Source of the DNA: Actinoplanes subtropicus
Lineage (GTDB): Bacteria; Actinomycetota; Actinomycetes; Mycobacteriales; Micromonosporaceae
Length of the DNA stretch: 64,000 nucleotides
Direction of reading: 5' to 3'
Assembly: GCF_000721705.1 (NCBI RefSeq)
Contig: NZ_JOJL01000002.1
Coordinates: forward strand, 524,686 to 588,685
Program-made: the position numbers and the translations under genes
The notes under the pieces: generated by a model
Told to the model about the DNA's origin: nothing
The model's input: only the letters and a program-made list of their open reading frames with translations
The model's database searches: none
Shown: one piece after another, positions 7,951 through 16,548 of the stretch
How the letters are laid out: each line of letters opens with the position of its first letter
How positions within the stretch are numbered: the stretch's first letter is position 1

Positions 7951-8081
7951 TGACCGGAAAATGACCTTGGCCACGTCGGGGTTTGGGCAGGCGGCGTCGC
8001 CGGGCCAGTGGCCGCTGAACCGGTCGGTGGTGAGGCCGGTCAGGTCGTTGCGTTCACGATGAAAATGGTTCAGTGCATGAG

Positions 8082-8283
8082 GACGACCAAGTCGACCAAG
8101 CCATGCGGACCTGGCACCCGCCGCGCCGGTGATTCACGGGCCACGCCTTACGTGAGTGCGAACCGCCCGCCGACGAGGCTGCTGGCATCGCGTGGTCACC
8201 GGATCATGACTGGCTTCCCTGACATGTGACGCACCGTCACCGGGGTGGCGGCCCGGCGTCAAGCACGTCGGGATTGAACAGCG
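8082..8283. repeat. Direct repeat copy 2, with a 3' relic of tetR
   Basis: This copy of 2191-2393 begins with the last 50 bases of a tetR gene (DDQVDQAMRTWHPPRR and its TGA at 8129-8131), continues through the same spacer and ends inside the transposase tail. It stops 9 bp from the stop codon of the GGDEF gene. No tetR body precedes it; the sequence just upstream is transposase debris. Confidence 0.9.
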
Positions 8284-8291
8284 CCTGCCGA

Positions 8292-9377
8292 TCATGGTCG
8301 GACAGGGTGCTTGTCCCGATACATCGCCACATCCGCGGCCGCGGTCAGCTGTTCGACGCCGGCCGGATTCCCGGACGCTCTGCAGGCCACGCCGATGCTG
8401 ACACCCACCTGCACCACCTCTGCTCCGACGTCGACGGGCTGGCAGATACTGGCTCGTAGTCGTTGCGCCAAGACTTCGGCGGCCGCCGCGTCGGCGTCCG
8501 GCAGCAAAACGATGAACTCGTCCCCACCGAGCCGGCCCGGCATGTCGGTACCGCGCAGCAGACCCTTCATCCGCCGGCCCGTCTGGATGAGTACCGCGTC
8601 GCCCGCGGCGTGGCCGAGTGAGTCGTTGACCTGTTTGAAGCCGTCGAGGTCGAGCAGCAGCACCGCCATACCGCGGCCGTCGAGGCTTGCGGCGTACCGC
8701 TCTACTGATGAACGGTTCGGCAGGCCGGTGAGCGCATCATGACCGGCCTGATGCTCCAGCTGCTGGTGAGCCTGCTGAAGCTGGGCGACCTGCCGGGCCG
8801 AGGCATTGGATTGGGCACCGCACAGGGCGGCCACGATCAAGATGACCGGAATGGCGACTGGTGTCGTCCCTCCCTCGGTCAGGAGCCGAGCGGACGTCAA
8901 TATCCCTGCCAACACCACGCCCGCGGCGATGGCCCCGACGACGAGGGTGCTGCGCAGGAGTAGCCGCTGGGCGGCGACCACGACCGGAATGATCACCAGC
9001 GGCCAGGCAATCTGGTCGCCGTGCATTTCGAGCCAGAGAACGCCGCCACAGGTCGCGGCCGTGTCGACGGCAACTTGCAGGATGCCGTAGAGGCGATAGC
9101 GCGGCCCGTCCGGTCTGGCGAAGTTGATCACGGTCAGGGCGCAGGTACCGGTCATTATCAGGACGTTGATCGCACAGATGGCGGGTAGCCATGACGGCTG
9201 TGGCCCGCGCCCCGGATCCATCAGGCTCACGAGAAAGGCCAGGTTGCCGCCGGCGCCCGCAGCGCGACAGACGAGGTTGGCCAACTCGATCGTTTGCCGC
9301 CGCCGAAAATGCGGATCCGCTCTGAACTTCACACCTGCGACGATCGGTCTCTCCGCGACCCGGATGAGGCGTCCCAC
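8292..9377 (-). CDS. Membrane-bound diguanylate cyclase (GGDEF)
   Basis: The protein has 361 residues. Roughly residues 30-195 form about six hydrophobic helices without a recognisable named sensor domain. A short coiled linker (QVAQLQQAHQQLEHQA) leads to a GGDEF domain that starts with HDALTGLPNRSSVERY. The active-site motif is intact as RLGGDEFIVLLPD. An RGTD placed five residues before it matches the RxxD inhibitory I-site, so product feedback is likely. No EAL or PAS domain is seen. The gene probably makes cyclic di-GMP in response to a membrane signal. The C-terminus (AMYRDKHPVRP) is short and lies next to repeat copy 2, so the last few residues may have been replaced by insertion of that debris. 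Confidence 0.92.
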   Translation of the reverse strand: MGRLIRVAERPIVAGVKFRADPHFRRRQTIELANLVCRAAGAGGNLAFLVSLMDPGRGPQPSWLPAICAINVLIMTGTCALTVINFARPDGPRYRLYGILQVAVDTAATCGGVLWLEMHGDQIAWPLVIIPVVVAAQRLLLRSTLVVGAIAAGVVLAGILTSARLLTEGGTTPVAIPVILIVAALCGAQSNASARQVAQLQQAHQQLEHQAGHDALTGLPNRSSVERYAASLDGRGMAVLLLDLDGFKQVNDSLGHAAGDAVLIQTGRRMKGLLRGTDMPGRLGGDEFIVLLPDADAAAAEVLAQRLRASICQPVDVGAEVVQVGVSIGVACRASGNPAGVEQLTAAADVAMYRDKHPVRP

Positions 9378-9479
9378 GGGTTCCGTTCGGGAGCGAATCC
9401 GGAGTCCGGTCGCCGGCTGGTTACTTCGGGCGCGGCCGGCCCGGCCGTGCGGTGGCCTCCGATCCCATGGTAGATCGCT

Positions 9480-9513
9480 AACTGGAGGCGTTGCCTCAAG
9501 TTGGTGATAGCCT
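9480..9513 (+). promoter_or_regulatory. Putative TetR operator 3 and leaderless -10 box
   Basis: AACTGGAGG-CGTTG-CCTCAAGTT (9480-9502) is a 9-bp dyad with 8 of 9 pairs matching. TAGCCT at 9508-9513 fits a TAnnnT -10 box six bases before ATG 9520. Arm sequence, spacer and all distances match operator 2 of the paralog at 1561. Confidence 0.6.
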
Positions 9514-9519
9514 GATCAC

Positions 9520-10197
9520 ATGACCCTTACCGGCACTGGCCGCGACCGCGCGGATCGGCCGCTGCGGCGCGACGCGGAACGCAACCGTCAGCGGATACTG
9601 CGGACCGCTCACCGGGTGTTCGCCGAACGCGGACTCGACGTGTCCCTCGACGAGATCGCCCAGCGCGCCGATGTCGGCGTCGGCACTGTCTACCGGCGGT
9701 TTCCCACCAAAGAAGCGTTGGTGGAGGAGCTTTTCGAACGACGACTACAGGAGGTCGTCGAGATCGGGCAGCAAGCACTGGCCGATCCGGACCCATGGCG
9801 CGGACTGATCACTTTCATCGACGGTGCGTGCGCCCAGCAGGCCGGCGACCGCGGGCTGCGCGAGGTCATGCTCGGCGCTCGGTACGGAAACGACCGGGTG
9901 GCACGCGTACGTGACAGCTTTCAACCGATCGTGGCCGAACTTGTCGCCCGTGCCCACGCCGGCGGCCGGCTTCGGGCCGACTTCGCCGGAACCGACGTTC
10001 CGCTGCTCGCGGCCATGGTGAACGCTGTCGCCGACTATGCCCGCGAGGTGAATGCGGACGTCTGGCGCCGCTACCTCACCATTTTGATCGATGGCATCGC
10101 CGCCAGTCGTGTCGATGGGACGCCCCTGCCGGTCGCCCCGCTTGACGAAGATCAGGTCGATCGCGCGATGCGGTCCTGGCACCCCCACAGCCGATAG
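9520..10197 (+). CDS. TetR/AcrR-family repressor (paralog of the gene at 1561)
   Basis: The product has 225 residues. The HTH region (about 18-68) is nearly the same as in the first TetR: AERNRQRILRTAHRVFAERG, LDEIAQRADVGVGTVYRRF, PTKEALVEELFE. The C-terminal ligand domain is more diverged. There is no Shine-Dalgarno sequence; the -10 box position predicts a leaderless transcript. With near-identical recognition helices and matching operators, the two repressors probably bind each other's sites, so the exporter at 1-1417 could respond to two ligands. The divergent neighbour is the GGDEF gene, 142 bp away. Confidence 0.93.
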   Translation: MTLTGTGRDRADRPLRRDAERNRQRILRTAHRVFAERGLDVSLDEIAQRADVGVGTVYRRFPTKEALVEELFERRLQEVVEIGQQALADPDPWRGLITFIDGACAQQAGDRGLREVMLGARYGNDRVARVRDSFQPIVAELVARAHAGGRLRADFAGTDVPLLAAMVNAVADYAREVNADVWRRYLTILIDGIAASRVDGTPLPVAPLDEDQVDRAMRSWHPHSR

Positions 10198-10208
10198 CCC
10201 GGCCGGCA

Positions 10209-10225
10209 CACGGCAGGGCGCCGTG
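10209..10225 (+). terminator. Stem-loop after the TetR gene
   Basis: CACGGC-AGGGC-GCCGTG forms a perfect 6-bp stem 12 bp after the TetR stop. No U-tract follows, which is usual for GC-rich actinobacterial terminators. The remaining 200 bp to the response-regulator gene show no gene. Confidence 0.4.
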
Positions 10226-10435
10226 CCGATCCAGCCGGGCTCCGCTCCGGAGCGCCGGTGGTGGTGGCGGGCGTTCGTGCCGACGACCAGGATGGCTCGA
10301 GTCGTGACTTGGCCGCGTCGTCCAGCCGCAATGCCGCCCGGACCTGCGGCGCGGCGACCCCGTTACGATGGAGGCGCTGGTGATCCGCATTTCGCGTGCG
10401 CCGTGTCGTGCGAGCGCCGATGGAAAGGGCACCCG

Positions 10436-11203
10436 ATGATGGCAGGGCCGCATGCGGTGGCGCCGCCGGCGAGGGGGACCCGCCGCCGCATCCTCGTCAT
10501 CGAGGATGATCCGGGCATCCGGACGATGCTGGGCTCGATCTTGCGCCACTCCGGATACGAGACCGAGTGCACGTCGACGGGTCAGGAGGCGCTGGTCTCG
10601 GTGGATGAGTTCCGCCCCGACCTGATGGTCGTCGATGTCATGCTTCCGGACATTGATGGATTGGAGATTGCTCGGGTCCTGCGCACCTTGGGTGTGGCGA
10701 TCCCAATCGTTTTCTTGACGGCCCGCACCGATGAGGAAGACGTCGTCGCCGGCCTGCGTTCCGGCGGCGACGACTATGTCACCAAGCCGTTCAATGTCGA
10801 CGAGTTGCTGCTGCGTATTCGCGCAATTCTCGGTCGGCTGCATCCCGGAGATCCGATCGGCGAGGATGATCAGGCCGACATGTTGGGCTTTGCCGATCTG
10901 TTCCTCGACAGGCGGACGGGCGAGGTGCGGCGAGCCGGGCGGATAGTCTCGCTGACGCCCACCGAGTTCAAGCTGCTCGCCTTCCTGATGACCCACCCGA
11001 AGCAGGCCGTGAGCAAAAGGGTCATCGTCGAGACCGTCTGGGGCGGTGAGTTCGCCGGTGGCATCCGCATCGTCGACACGTACATGAAGTCACTACGCCG
11101 CAAGGTCGATTGCTTCTTCCCGCCGTTGCTGCACAGTGTCCGTGGCGTCGGCTACTGCCTGCGCCTGCCTCCCGCTGAGGACGCGCCGGGGTCACCGGGA
11201 TGA
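10436..11203 (+). CDS. OmpR-family response regulator
   Basis: I choose ATG 10436 because GGAAAGGG lies 6-7 bp upstream; the open frame extends further but without coding similarity. The protein has 255 residues. The receiver domain (about 17-130) has the acidic pocket E23-D24-D25, phospho-acceptor D67 (VVDVMLPDIDG), T95 and K117. A winged-helix DNA-binding domain follows (LTPTEFKLLAFLM, VDTYMKSLRRKV, HSVRGVGYCLRL). Its stop overlaps the kinase start as ATGA, so the two form a two-component operon. The likely target is the efflux operon that converges on it at 12739-20150 or its own promoter. Which signal it serves is unknown. Confidence 0.93.
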   Translation: MMAGPHAVAPPARGTRRRILVIEDDPGIRTMLGSILRHSGYETECTSTGQEALVSVDEFRPDLMVVDVMLPDIDGLEIARVLRTLGVAIPIVFLTARTDEEDVVAGLRSGGDDYVTKPFNVDELLLRIRAILGRLHPGDPIGEDDQADMLGFADLFLDRRTGEVRRAGRIVSLTPTEFKLLAFLMTHPKQAVSKRVIVETVWGGEFAGGIRIVDTYMKSLRRKVDCFFPPLLHSVRGVGYCLRLPPAEDAPGSPG

Positions 11204-12729
11204 TCGCTCGTCGTCTTGCGTGGCCGGCGCGCCCGAAGTCGTTGCGCGCTCGCCTGGTGTGGGGCGCCGCGGTGCTGTGTACGGCGGCGGTCTTGACCGT
11301 TCAGATCATCGGCGTGCTGGTGCTTCGTTCCTGGCTACTGGGCCAGGTGGATCAGCAACTGGCCGGATTTCCGACGCCGACACCGGCCCTCGCCGCTCTG
11401 CCACCGCCGGCCGTGACGGCGACCGGCTCGATCGTTCTGCCCTCCGACTTCCGGTTGACCATCTACGACCACGCCGGGCGGCGCACGCCGGCCATCGGCG
11501 CCGGCTCTCCGCCGGGGCCGCGCCTCCCCGAGGAGATTGTGGGAACGACGTTGCCTCGTGGCACACCGATGACGGTCGAGGCTGTCACCGGCGACGGCCA
11601 CTGGCGGGTGAAACGGGGGGACGGACCAGACGGGTCGACGTACGTCGTGGCGCTCCCGCTGGACACGTTCGACGGCGCGACGTCGAAGCTCATGTGGCTC
11701 AACGCCGTGGTCCTCGTGGTCACCGCCGTCGCACTCATCGTCCTCAGCCGGTGGGTCGTCGGGCTGGGATTGCGGCCGCTGAGCAGCATGGAGGAGACGG
11801 CCCGGGACATCGCGGCCGGCGATTCCGACCTGCGCGTCCGGGACACCGACCAACGCACCGAGGTCGGTCGCCTCGGCACCGTGCTCAACACCATGCTCGA
11901 CCGGATCCACGAGGCGCTGCGGGAACGTGAACGCTCGGAGGAGCGGCTACGGCGTTTCGTCTCCGACGCGGGACATGAACTGCGCACGCCGCTGACGACC
12001 ATCCAGGGCTTTGCCCAGCTGGCGCTGCGCCGCCGCGAGTCGCCCGCGGCGGAACTCGACGAGGCGGACCGGCTCATCGCCCAGAACGCCGAGCGGATGA
12101 GCCTGCTGGTCAACGATCTGCTGCTGCTCGCCAAGCTCGACCGGGAGCCGGTCTACCGCCGGGAGCCGGTCGACCTGCTGGCCCTGGCCGCGGAGACGGT
12201 CAGCGCGGTGGCGCCCCAGCTGGATGGACGCCCGCTGAGGCTTGGCCCGTTGCTCAGCGTCGACGATCTGGAACCGGTCGAGACGATCGGTGATCCGCTC
12301 CGGCTGCGCCAGGTCGCGGACAACCTGCTGGCGAACGCTCTCATGCACACGCCATCCGAGGCCGTCATCGAGGTACGCGTCGGCACGGCCCGATCCGGAA
12401 CTGCCGTCGGCGGCACCGACCGGCCCGGACGGGCCAGCGCTCTTCCACCCCTGCCCGACGGCGTCGTCGTGCACATTCTCGAGGTGGCCGACCATGGCCC
12501 GGGCTTGACCAGCGCGGAGGCCGCCAAGGTCTTCGAGCGGTTCTATCGCGTCGACCGGTCACGCACGCGCGATCAGGGCGGATCGGGACTGGGGCTCGCC
12601 ATCGCGACCGCCATCGCCGAACGGCATGGCGGTCGCGTCGAGGTCGACACCGCGCCCGGAAACGGCTGCACCTTCCGCCTGGTGTTACCCGCGGTGGACG
12701 GTGGGCAGTCCGGTATGGACGGTGCCTGA
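11200..12729 (+). CDS. Sensor histidine kinase (HAMP-HisKA-HATPase), partner of the regulator at 10436
   Basis: The product has 509 residues. Membrane helices at about 19-42 and 165-188 flank an extracytoplasmic domain of about 120 residues. HAMP follows (GLRPLSSMEETARDIAAGD). The HisKA box is SDAGHELRTPLTTIQGF with phospho-His259. The ATPase domain has an N-box (DNLLANALMHTP), a G1 box (VADHGPGL) and a G2 box (GGSGLGLAIA). The extracytoplasmic domain is rich in Pro and Ala, and its ligand is unknown. The layout closely resembles the kinase at 16549, so the two pairs are probably duplicated sensory modules for envelope or drug stress. It converges on the gene at 12739 with 9 bp between stops. 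Confidence 0.93.
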   Translation: MIARRLAWPARPKSLRARLVWGAAVLCTAAVLTVQIIGVLVLRSWLLGQVDQQLAGFPTPTPALAALPPPAVTATGSIVLPSDFRLTIYDHAGRRTPAIGAGSPPGPRLPEEIVGTTLPRGTPMTVEAVTGDGHWRVKRGDGPDGSTYVVALPLDTFDGATSKLMWLNAVVLVVTAVALIVLSRWVVGLGLRPLSSMEETARDIAAGDSDLRVRDTDQRTEVGRLGTVLNTMLDRIHEALRERERSEERLRRFVSDAGHELRTPLTTIQGFAQLALRRRESPAAELDEADRLIAQNAERMSLLVNDLLLLAKLDREPVYRREPVDLLALAAETVSAVAPQLDGRPLRLGPLLSVDDLEPVETIGDPLRLRQVADNLLANALMHTPSEAVIEVRVGTARSGTAVGGTDRPGRASALPPLPDGVVVHILEVADHGPGLTSAEAAKVFERFYRVDRSRTRDQGGSGLGLAIATAIAERHGGRVEVDTAPGNGCTFRLVLPAVDGGQSGMDGA

Positions 12730-12738
12730 GCGCGCCGC

Positions 12739-13332
12739 CTAATCCGACTTGGTGATCTTGGTAGCGGCGACCGTGCCGTCGGAGCCCGTCGTGCCGTCCA
12801 CCGTCACGGTGGAGCCGGTTTTCAGGTCCTTGACAGAGCCCTTCTTGGGGATCTGGACGGCTGTGCCGGTGCCGGTTTTGACGGTGATCGTCTGGCCGTC
12901 CGTGGTCACGATGTAGACGGTGTTCCCGTCGATGAGTTTCACCTTCCCGGTGGTGCCGCCGCCGGTCCCCTGGCTGCCGGTGTCCGTCTGCTGTCCGGTG
13001 CCGGTGCCCGTGGGGAACCCGCCCGGAATGCCGCTGGCGCCGATCTGCGGGAAGCCGCTGCCCAGGCCGGCGAAGGGGTTGCTCTGCGCGGAGGTCGAGC
13101 TTTCACCCCACCGTTTCTGGACCTGCGTGCCGCCGACGAACCCGGCGACGAGCAGGGCGAGGACGCCGAGCGCGATGGTGGTGCGGGTGACGATGCGCCG
13201 CGGTGCCCGTTCTGCCAGTTGATCAGAGAGGTCGTCGGCGAACGGGTCGCCGTCGAGGTCGACGTGGTCGGTTGAGCCGCGGTCGGAGACCTCGGCGGTG
13301 TCGTCATCGGCGGGGCGGCCGTGTGTCGTCAT
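12739..13332 (-). CDS. Single-pass membrane protein, last gene of the efflux operon
   Basis: The protein has 197 residues. It has an acidic cytoplasmic N-terminus (1-47), one membrane helix at about 48-68 and an extracytoplasmic region. The region between 75 and 130 is Gly/Ser/Thr-rich and low in complexity. The C-terminal 65 residues look like a small beta domain, with KLIDGNTVYIVTTDGQTITV and SKVDLKTGSTVTV-like strands, similar to DUF5666-type or OB-like extracellular domains. It starts 9 bp after the MacB-like permease stop, so it belongs to the same leftward operon. I cannot assign a biochemical role; a pump accessory or wall-facing chaperone is possible. Confidence 0.8.
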   Translation of the reverse strand: MTTHGRPADDDTAEVSDRGSTDHVDLDGDPFADDLSDQLAERAPRRIVTRTTIALGVLALLVAGFVGGTQVQKRWGESSTSAQSNPFAGLGSGFPQIGASGIPGGFPTGTGTGQQTDTGSQGTGGGTTGKVKLIDGNTVYIVTTDGQTITVKTGTGTAVQIPKKGSVKDLKTGSTVTVDGTTGSDGTVAATKITKSD

Positions 13333-13340
13333 GATGGATC

Positions 13341-14570
13341 CTATTCGTAGCGAAGGGCTTCGATGGGGCGGAGAGAGGCGGCCCGGCTTGCCGGATAGCT
13401 GCCGAAGAACAGGCCAATGACGAGGGACACGCCCACGGCCAGGAAAATCGAGTAACCCGCGAGGACCGGCCTGATGCCGACGATCGTGAATTGGCTGCCG
13501 ACCACACCGACGACGACGCCGAGCAGACCTCCGAGCAGGCTCAGCACGGTGGCTTCCACGAGAAACTGGGTGAGCACCACGCGTTTGGGCGCACCGAGCG
13601 CTTTGCGGATGCCGATCTCCCGGGTCCGTTCGGTGACGCTCACGAGCATGATGTTGGTGATGCCGATGCCGCCGACCAGCAGGCTGATTCCGGCGACCGC
13701 GCCGAGCAGCACGGTAAAGGTGTCCGAGGTGGATTGAGTGGTGGACAGCAGTTGCGAGGCGGTGCGTACCGAGAACGGCTCGTCCGTGGGATCGGACACC
13801 TTCAGCTTGTTGTTCAGGATCGCGGTGACCTCGTTCTGCGCGTCGGTCACCGTGTTCTCGTCGGTGGCCTCGACGATGATCTGGCTGAGCGCGCCGTATC
13901 CGGTGATCGACTCCTGGACCGCGGTGATCGGCGCGATCGCCACGTCGTTCTGGTCCATGAAACCCGAACTGTCCTTGCTCTTCAGCACCCCGACCACGGT
14001 GAAGAGGTTTCCGTTGACGGTGATCTGCTTGTTGACCGCGTTCACGCTGCCGAACAGGTCGTCGGCGACGGTCTTTCCGAGGACCGCCACCTTGCGGCCC
14101 TGGTTGACGTCCTGCCGGGTGAATCCGGTACCGGAGGCGAGCGAGTAACTCTCGGCGCTGAGGTAGCTCGGAAAAGTACCGACGAACTGGCTGATGCTGT
14201 GACTGCTCCCCGCGTACGTGGCGTTCTGGGAACTGCCGCTCGCCACCGGCGAGACCGACTTGACATGCGGCGCGCTCTGCGGATCCTCGAGCGCGGAGGC
14301 GACGTCCAGGGTCAGTGACGTGTCCTGAGTCTTGGTCGTGCTGCTGGTGTCGGTACCACCGAACAGGCCACTGCCGCTGCTGACGGTCAGGGTGGTGGTG
14401 CCCAGGGCGGAGATCTGCGACTGGACGGACTTCGCCGAGCCGTTGCCGACGGCCACGAGAATGATGACCGCAGCGACGCCGATCATCATGCCGAGGACGG
14501 TCAATGCGGAGCGCAGCTTGTTGGCTGACACCCCACGGATGGCGAACCGGATGGTTTCGAAGGTGTTCAC
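13341..14570 (-). CDS. MacB-like ABC exporter permease (FtsX domain)
   Basis: The product has 409 residues. It has an N-terminal cytoplasmic start (FETIRFAIRGVSANKLRSAL), a first membrane helix (about 20-42), and a large extracytoplasmic MacB periplasmic-core domain (about 45-270). Three helices follow in the FtsX domain, with the conserved GGIGITNIMLVSVTERTREI GxRKALGA region near 315-340. It overlaps the ATPase gene by 4 bp (ATGA). With that ATPase and the adaptor it would form a MacA-MacB-like mechanotransmission exporter for peptides, lipids or antibiotics. In a Gram-positive cell there is no outer-membrane channel, so the adaptor probably acts as an extracellular funnel. Confidence 0.92.
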   Translation of the reverse strand: MNTFETIRFAIRGVSANKLRSALTVLGMMIGVAAVIILVAVGNGSAKSVQSQISALGTTTLTVSSGSGLFGGTDTSSTTKTQDTSLTLDVASALEDPQSAPHVKSVSPVASGSSQNATYAGSSHSISQFVGTFPSYLSAESYSLASGTGFTRQDVNQGRKVAVLGKTVADDLFGSVNAVNKQITVNGNLFTVVGVLKSKDSSGFMDQNDVAIAPITAVQESITGYGALSQIIVEATDENTVTDAQNEVTAILNNKLKVSDPTDEPFSVRTASQLLSTTQSTSDTFTVLLGAVAGISLLVGGIGITNIMLVSVTERTREIGIRKALGAPKRVVLTQFLVEATVLSLLGGLLGVVVGVVGSQFTIVGIRPVLAGYSIFLAVGVSLVIGLFFGSYPASRAASLRPIEALRYE

Positions 14571-15298
14571 CGGAGTACCGCCCGCTCGTGGTCGTTGATC
14601 GGCCGCTGCCGGACGTCCTCGACGATGGCGCCGTCGACGAGCCGGATCAGGCGCTTGGTGTGTGCGGCCACGTCGGGTTCATGGGTGATCAGCACGATCG
14701 TGCGTCCGGATCGGTTGAGCCGGTCGAGCACACTGAGGACGTCGGCGGTGGACTGTGTGTCGAGGTTGCCGGTCGGCTCGTCCGCGAGCACCAGCGCCGG
14801 CGCGGTGACCAGCGCCCTGGCCACCGCGACCCGCTGCTGCTGGCCGCCGGAGAGCTGATTGGGCTCGTGGCCGGCCCGCTGGGCCAAGCCCACCAGGTCG
14901 AGGGCGGCCCGGGCGCGACGACGACGTTCGCGCGCCTTCAGACCGGCGTACGCGAGCGGCAGCTCCACATTGGCGAGCGCGCTGGTTCGCGGGATGAGGT
15001 TGAACGACTGGAACACGAATCCGATGCGCCGGTTGCGGACCAGCGCGAGCTGGTTGTCGGAGAGCCGGCTCACGTCCACACCGTCGAGCAGGTATCTGCC
15101 CGAGGTAGGGATGTCAAGGCAGCCCAAAATGTTCATCAAGGTCGACTTGCCGGAGCCCGACGACCCCATGATGGCCACGTAGTCGCCCCGCTCCACCGTC
15201 AGGGACGCGCCACGTAGCGCATGGACGGTGGCCTCGCCCTGGCCGTAGGTCTTGACCAGTTTCCGGACATCCAGTACCGGATGAAGATGTTCGCTCAT
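14567..15298 (-). CDS. MacB/LolD-type ABC exporter ATPase
   Basis: I prefer ATG 15298 (MSEHLHPVLDVRKLVKTYG) because GGGAGA lies 6 bp upstream; GTG at 15313, overlapping the adaptor stop, is an alternative. The protein has 243 residues with Walker A GSSGSGKST, the Q-loop, signature LSGGQQQRVAVARAL, Walker B LVLADEPTGNLD and the H-switch LITHEPDVA. The sequence clusters with the MacB, LolD and FtsE ATPases that pair with FtsX-type permeases, here the next gene. It powers export by transmitting ATP-driven motion to the extracytoplasmic domains and does not form an importer. Confidence 0.93.
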   Translation of the reverse strand: MSEHLHPVLDVRKLVKTYGQGEATVHALRGASLTVERGDYVAIMGSSGSGKSTLMNILGCLDIPTSGRYLLDGVDVSRLSDNQLALVRNRRIGFVFQSFNLIPRTSALANVELPLAYAGLKARERRRRARAALDLVGLAQRAGHEPNQLSGGQQQRVAVARALVTAPALVLADEPTGNLDTQSTADVLSVLDRLNRSGRTIVLITHEPDVAAHTKRLIRLVDGAIVEDVRQRPINDHERAVLR

Positions 15299-15309
15299 CG
15301 TCGTCTCCC

Positions 15310-16518
15310 TCACCGGCCGCCGAGGCCGCCGCCAAGGCTGCCCCCACCGGGGAAGCCTCCGGCCGGGAAGTTCGGGATGCCGCCGCTGCCACTGGCCGAC
15401 GTCTGCTGCTGCAACACCACGGTCTGACCGGCGGTCAGGCCGGACTTGATCTCGTAGTACGAGTCGCCGGCCACACCGACCTGGACCGTCGCCGTTTGCG
15501 TCTGGTCGCCGCTTCGGGTCTGGACCGTGTAGAGACCGCCGGCGGCACGGACCGCGGCGGTGGGAACACGCAGGACATTGCCGGCCGATGCGGTGGTCAC
15601 CTTGACGGCGACGGTCTGGCCGATGCGGGCCCCTTTGGGCACCGAGGTGATGGTGACGGTCACCTGATAGGAGTTGACGTTGTTGGAGGTCGTCGCCGTG
15701 GGTGAGATCAATTTGACCTTGCCCGTGGCGGTCGCGCCGGACAGCGCCGACCAGGTGACCGAGACTGGCTGGCCGACCTTGAGCTTGGTCGCGTCCGCCT
15801 CCGCGAAATCGGCTGTCGCCTGGATCCGAGACACGTCGGCGAGTTGGACGAAACCGCTGCTCGTGGACGACGTCGAGGAGGTGCTGGAGGTACTACTCGC
15901 CGAACCGGTGGCGGACCCGCCGGTCGAGCCGCTCCCGGATGCCGCGCTGGAGTTGCCGACCGTGCCGTTGACGGCGGTCACGGTGCCCGCCATCGTGGCC
16001 TTGAGAACGGTGCCGTCCAGCGCCTTCTGGTCGGAATTGACTGTCGTCCGGGCGGAGGTGACCTGCGACTCGGCGCTGGAGATGGTGGCCGAGTCGGAGC
16101 TGTCGTCGTCGTTGACGCGGTCGAGGGCGTCTTCGGCCGCCTGGAGATTGGCCTTCGCGGTGGCGAGGTTGTCCTCGGCCGAGGACGGATCGACCTTCGC
16201 GAGCACCTGGCCCTTCTTGACCACGTCACCGACCTTCACGTCGATCTCGGTGACCGTCCCGCTGGTGACGAAGCTGAGGTTGGCGGTATTGGCGCTGCTC
16301 ACGCTGCCGGAGGCGGACACGCTTTGGGTCACCGCGCCGGTCGTGACCGTGGCCGTTTGCTGAGTTGCCGTATCGGAGGCGGGCGCATCGCTGACCGTCA
16401 CCGTCCGGTAGGCCCAACCCCCACCGGCGAGAACGAACAAGCCGAGCGCCACGTTCAGCGCCAGAGTCGGCCGGCTCGGAAGCGATTTATACGATATTCG
16501 CATGTTATGTATCCTCAC
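15310..16518 (-). CDS. MacA/HlyD-like membrane fusion protein
   Basis: The product has 402 residues. A short basic start is followed by one membrane helix (about 18-38), a split lipoyl-like domain (GTVTEIDVKVGDVVKKGQVL), a helical hairpin of about 45 residues rich in Ala and Ser (AEDNLATAKANLQAAEDALD) and the returning beta-barrel. A Gly/Ser/Thr-rich spacer lies between 190 and 230. The C-terminus is Gly/Pro-rich (GGFPGGGSLGGG). It is followed directly by the MacB-like ATPase, so it is the adaptor of that exporter. ATG 16503 is an alternative start five codons in. Confidence 0.9.
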   Translation of the reverse strand: MRIHNMRISYKSLPSRPTLALNVALGLFVLAGGGWAYRTVTVSDAPASDTATQQTATVTTGAVTQSVSASGSVSSANTANLSFVTSGTVTEIDVKVGDVVKKGQVLAKVDPSSAEDNLATAKANLQAAEDALDRVNDDDSSDSATISSAESQVTSARTTVNSDQKALDGTVLKATMAGTVTAVNGTVGNSSAASGSGSTGGSATGSASSTSSTSSTSSTSSGFVQLADVSRIQATADFAEADATKLKVGQPVSVTWSALSGATATGKVKLISPTATTSNNVNSYQVTVTITSVPKGARIGQTVAVKVTTASAGNVLRVPTAAVRAAGGLYTVQTRSGDQTQTATVQVGVAGDSYYEIKSGLTAGQTVVLQQQTSASGSGGIPNFPAGGFPGGGSLGGGLGGR

Positions 16519-16548
16519 TGAGCGTACTGGAAACCGGCCTCGGGTTGG

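Noticed and set aside
10091..10435. N-terminal extension of the response regulator by 115 codons
   Set aside because: It overlaps the TetR gene end and lacks similarity to any domain. A good ribosome site precedes ATG 10436.
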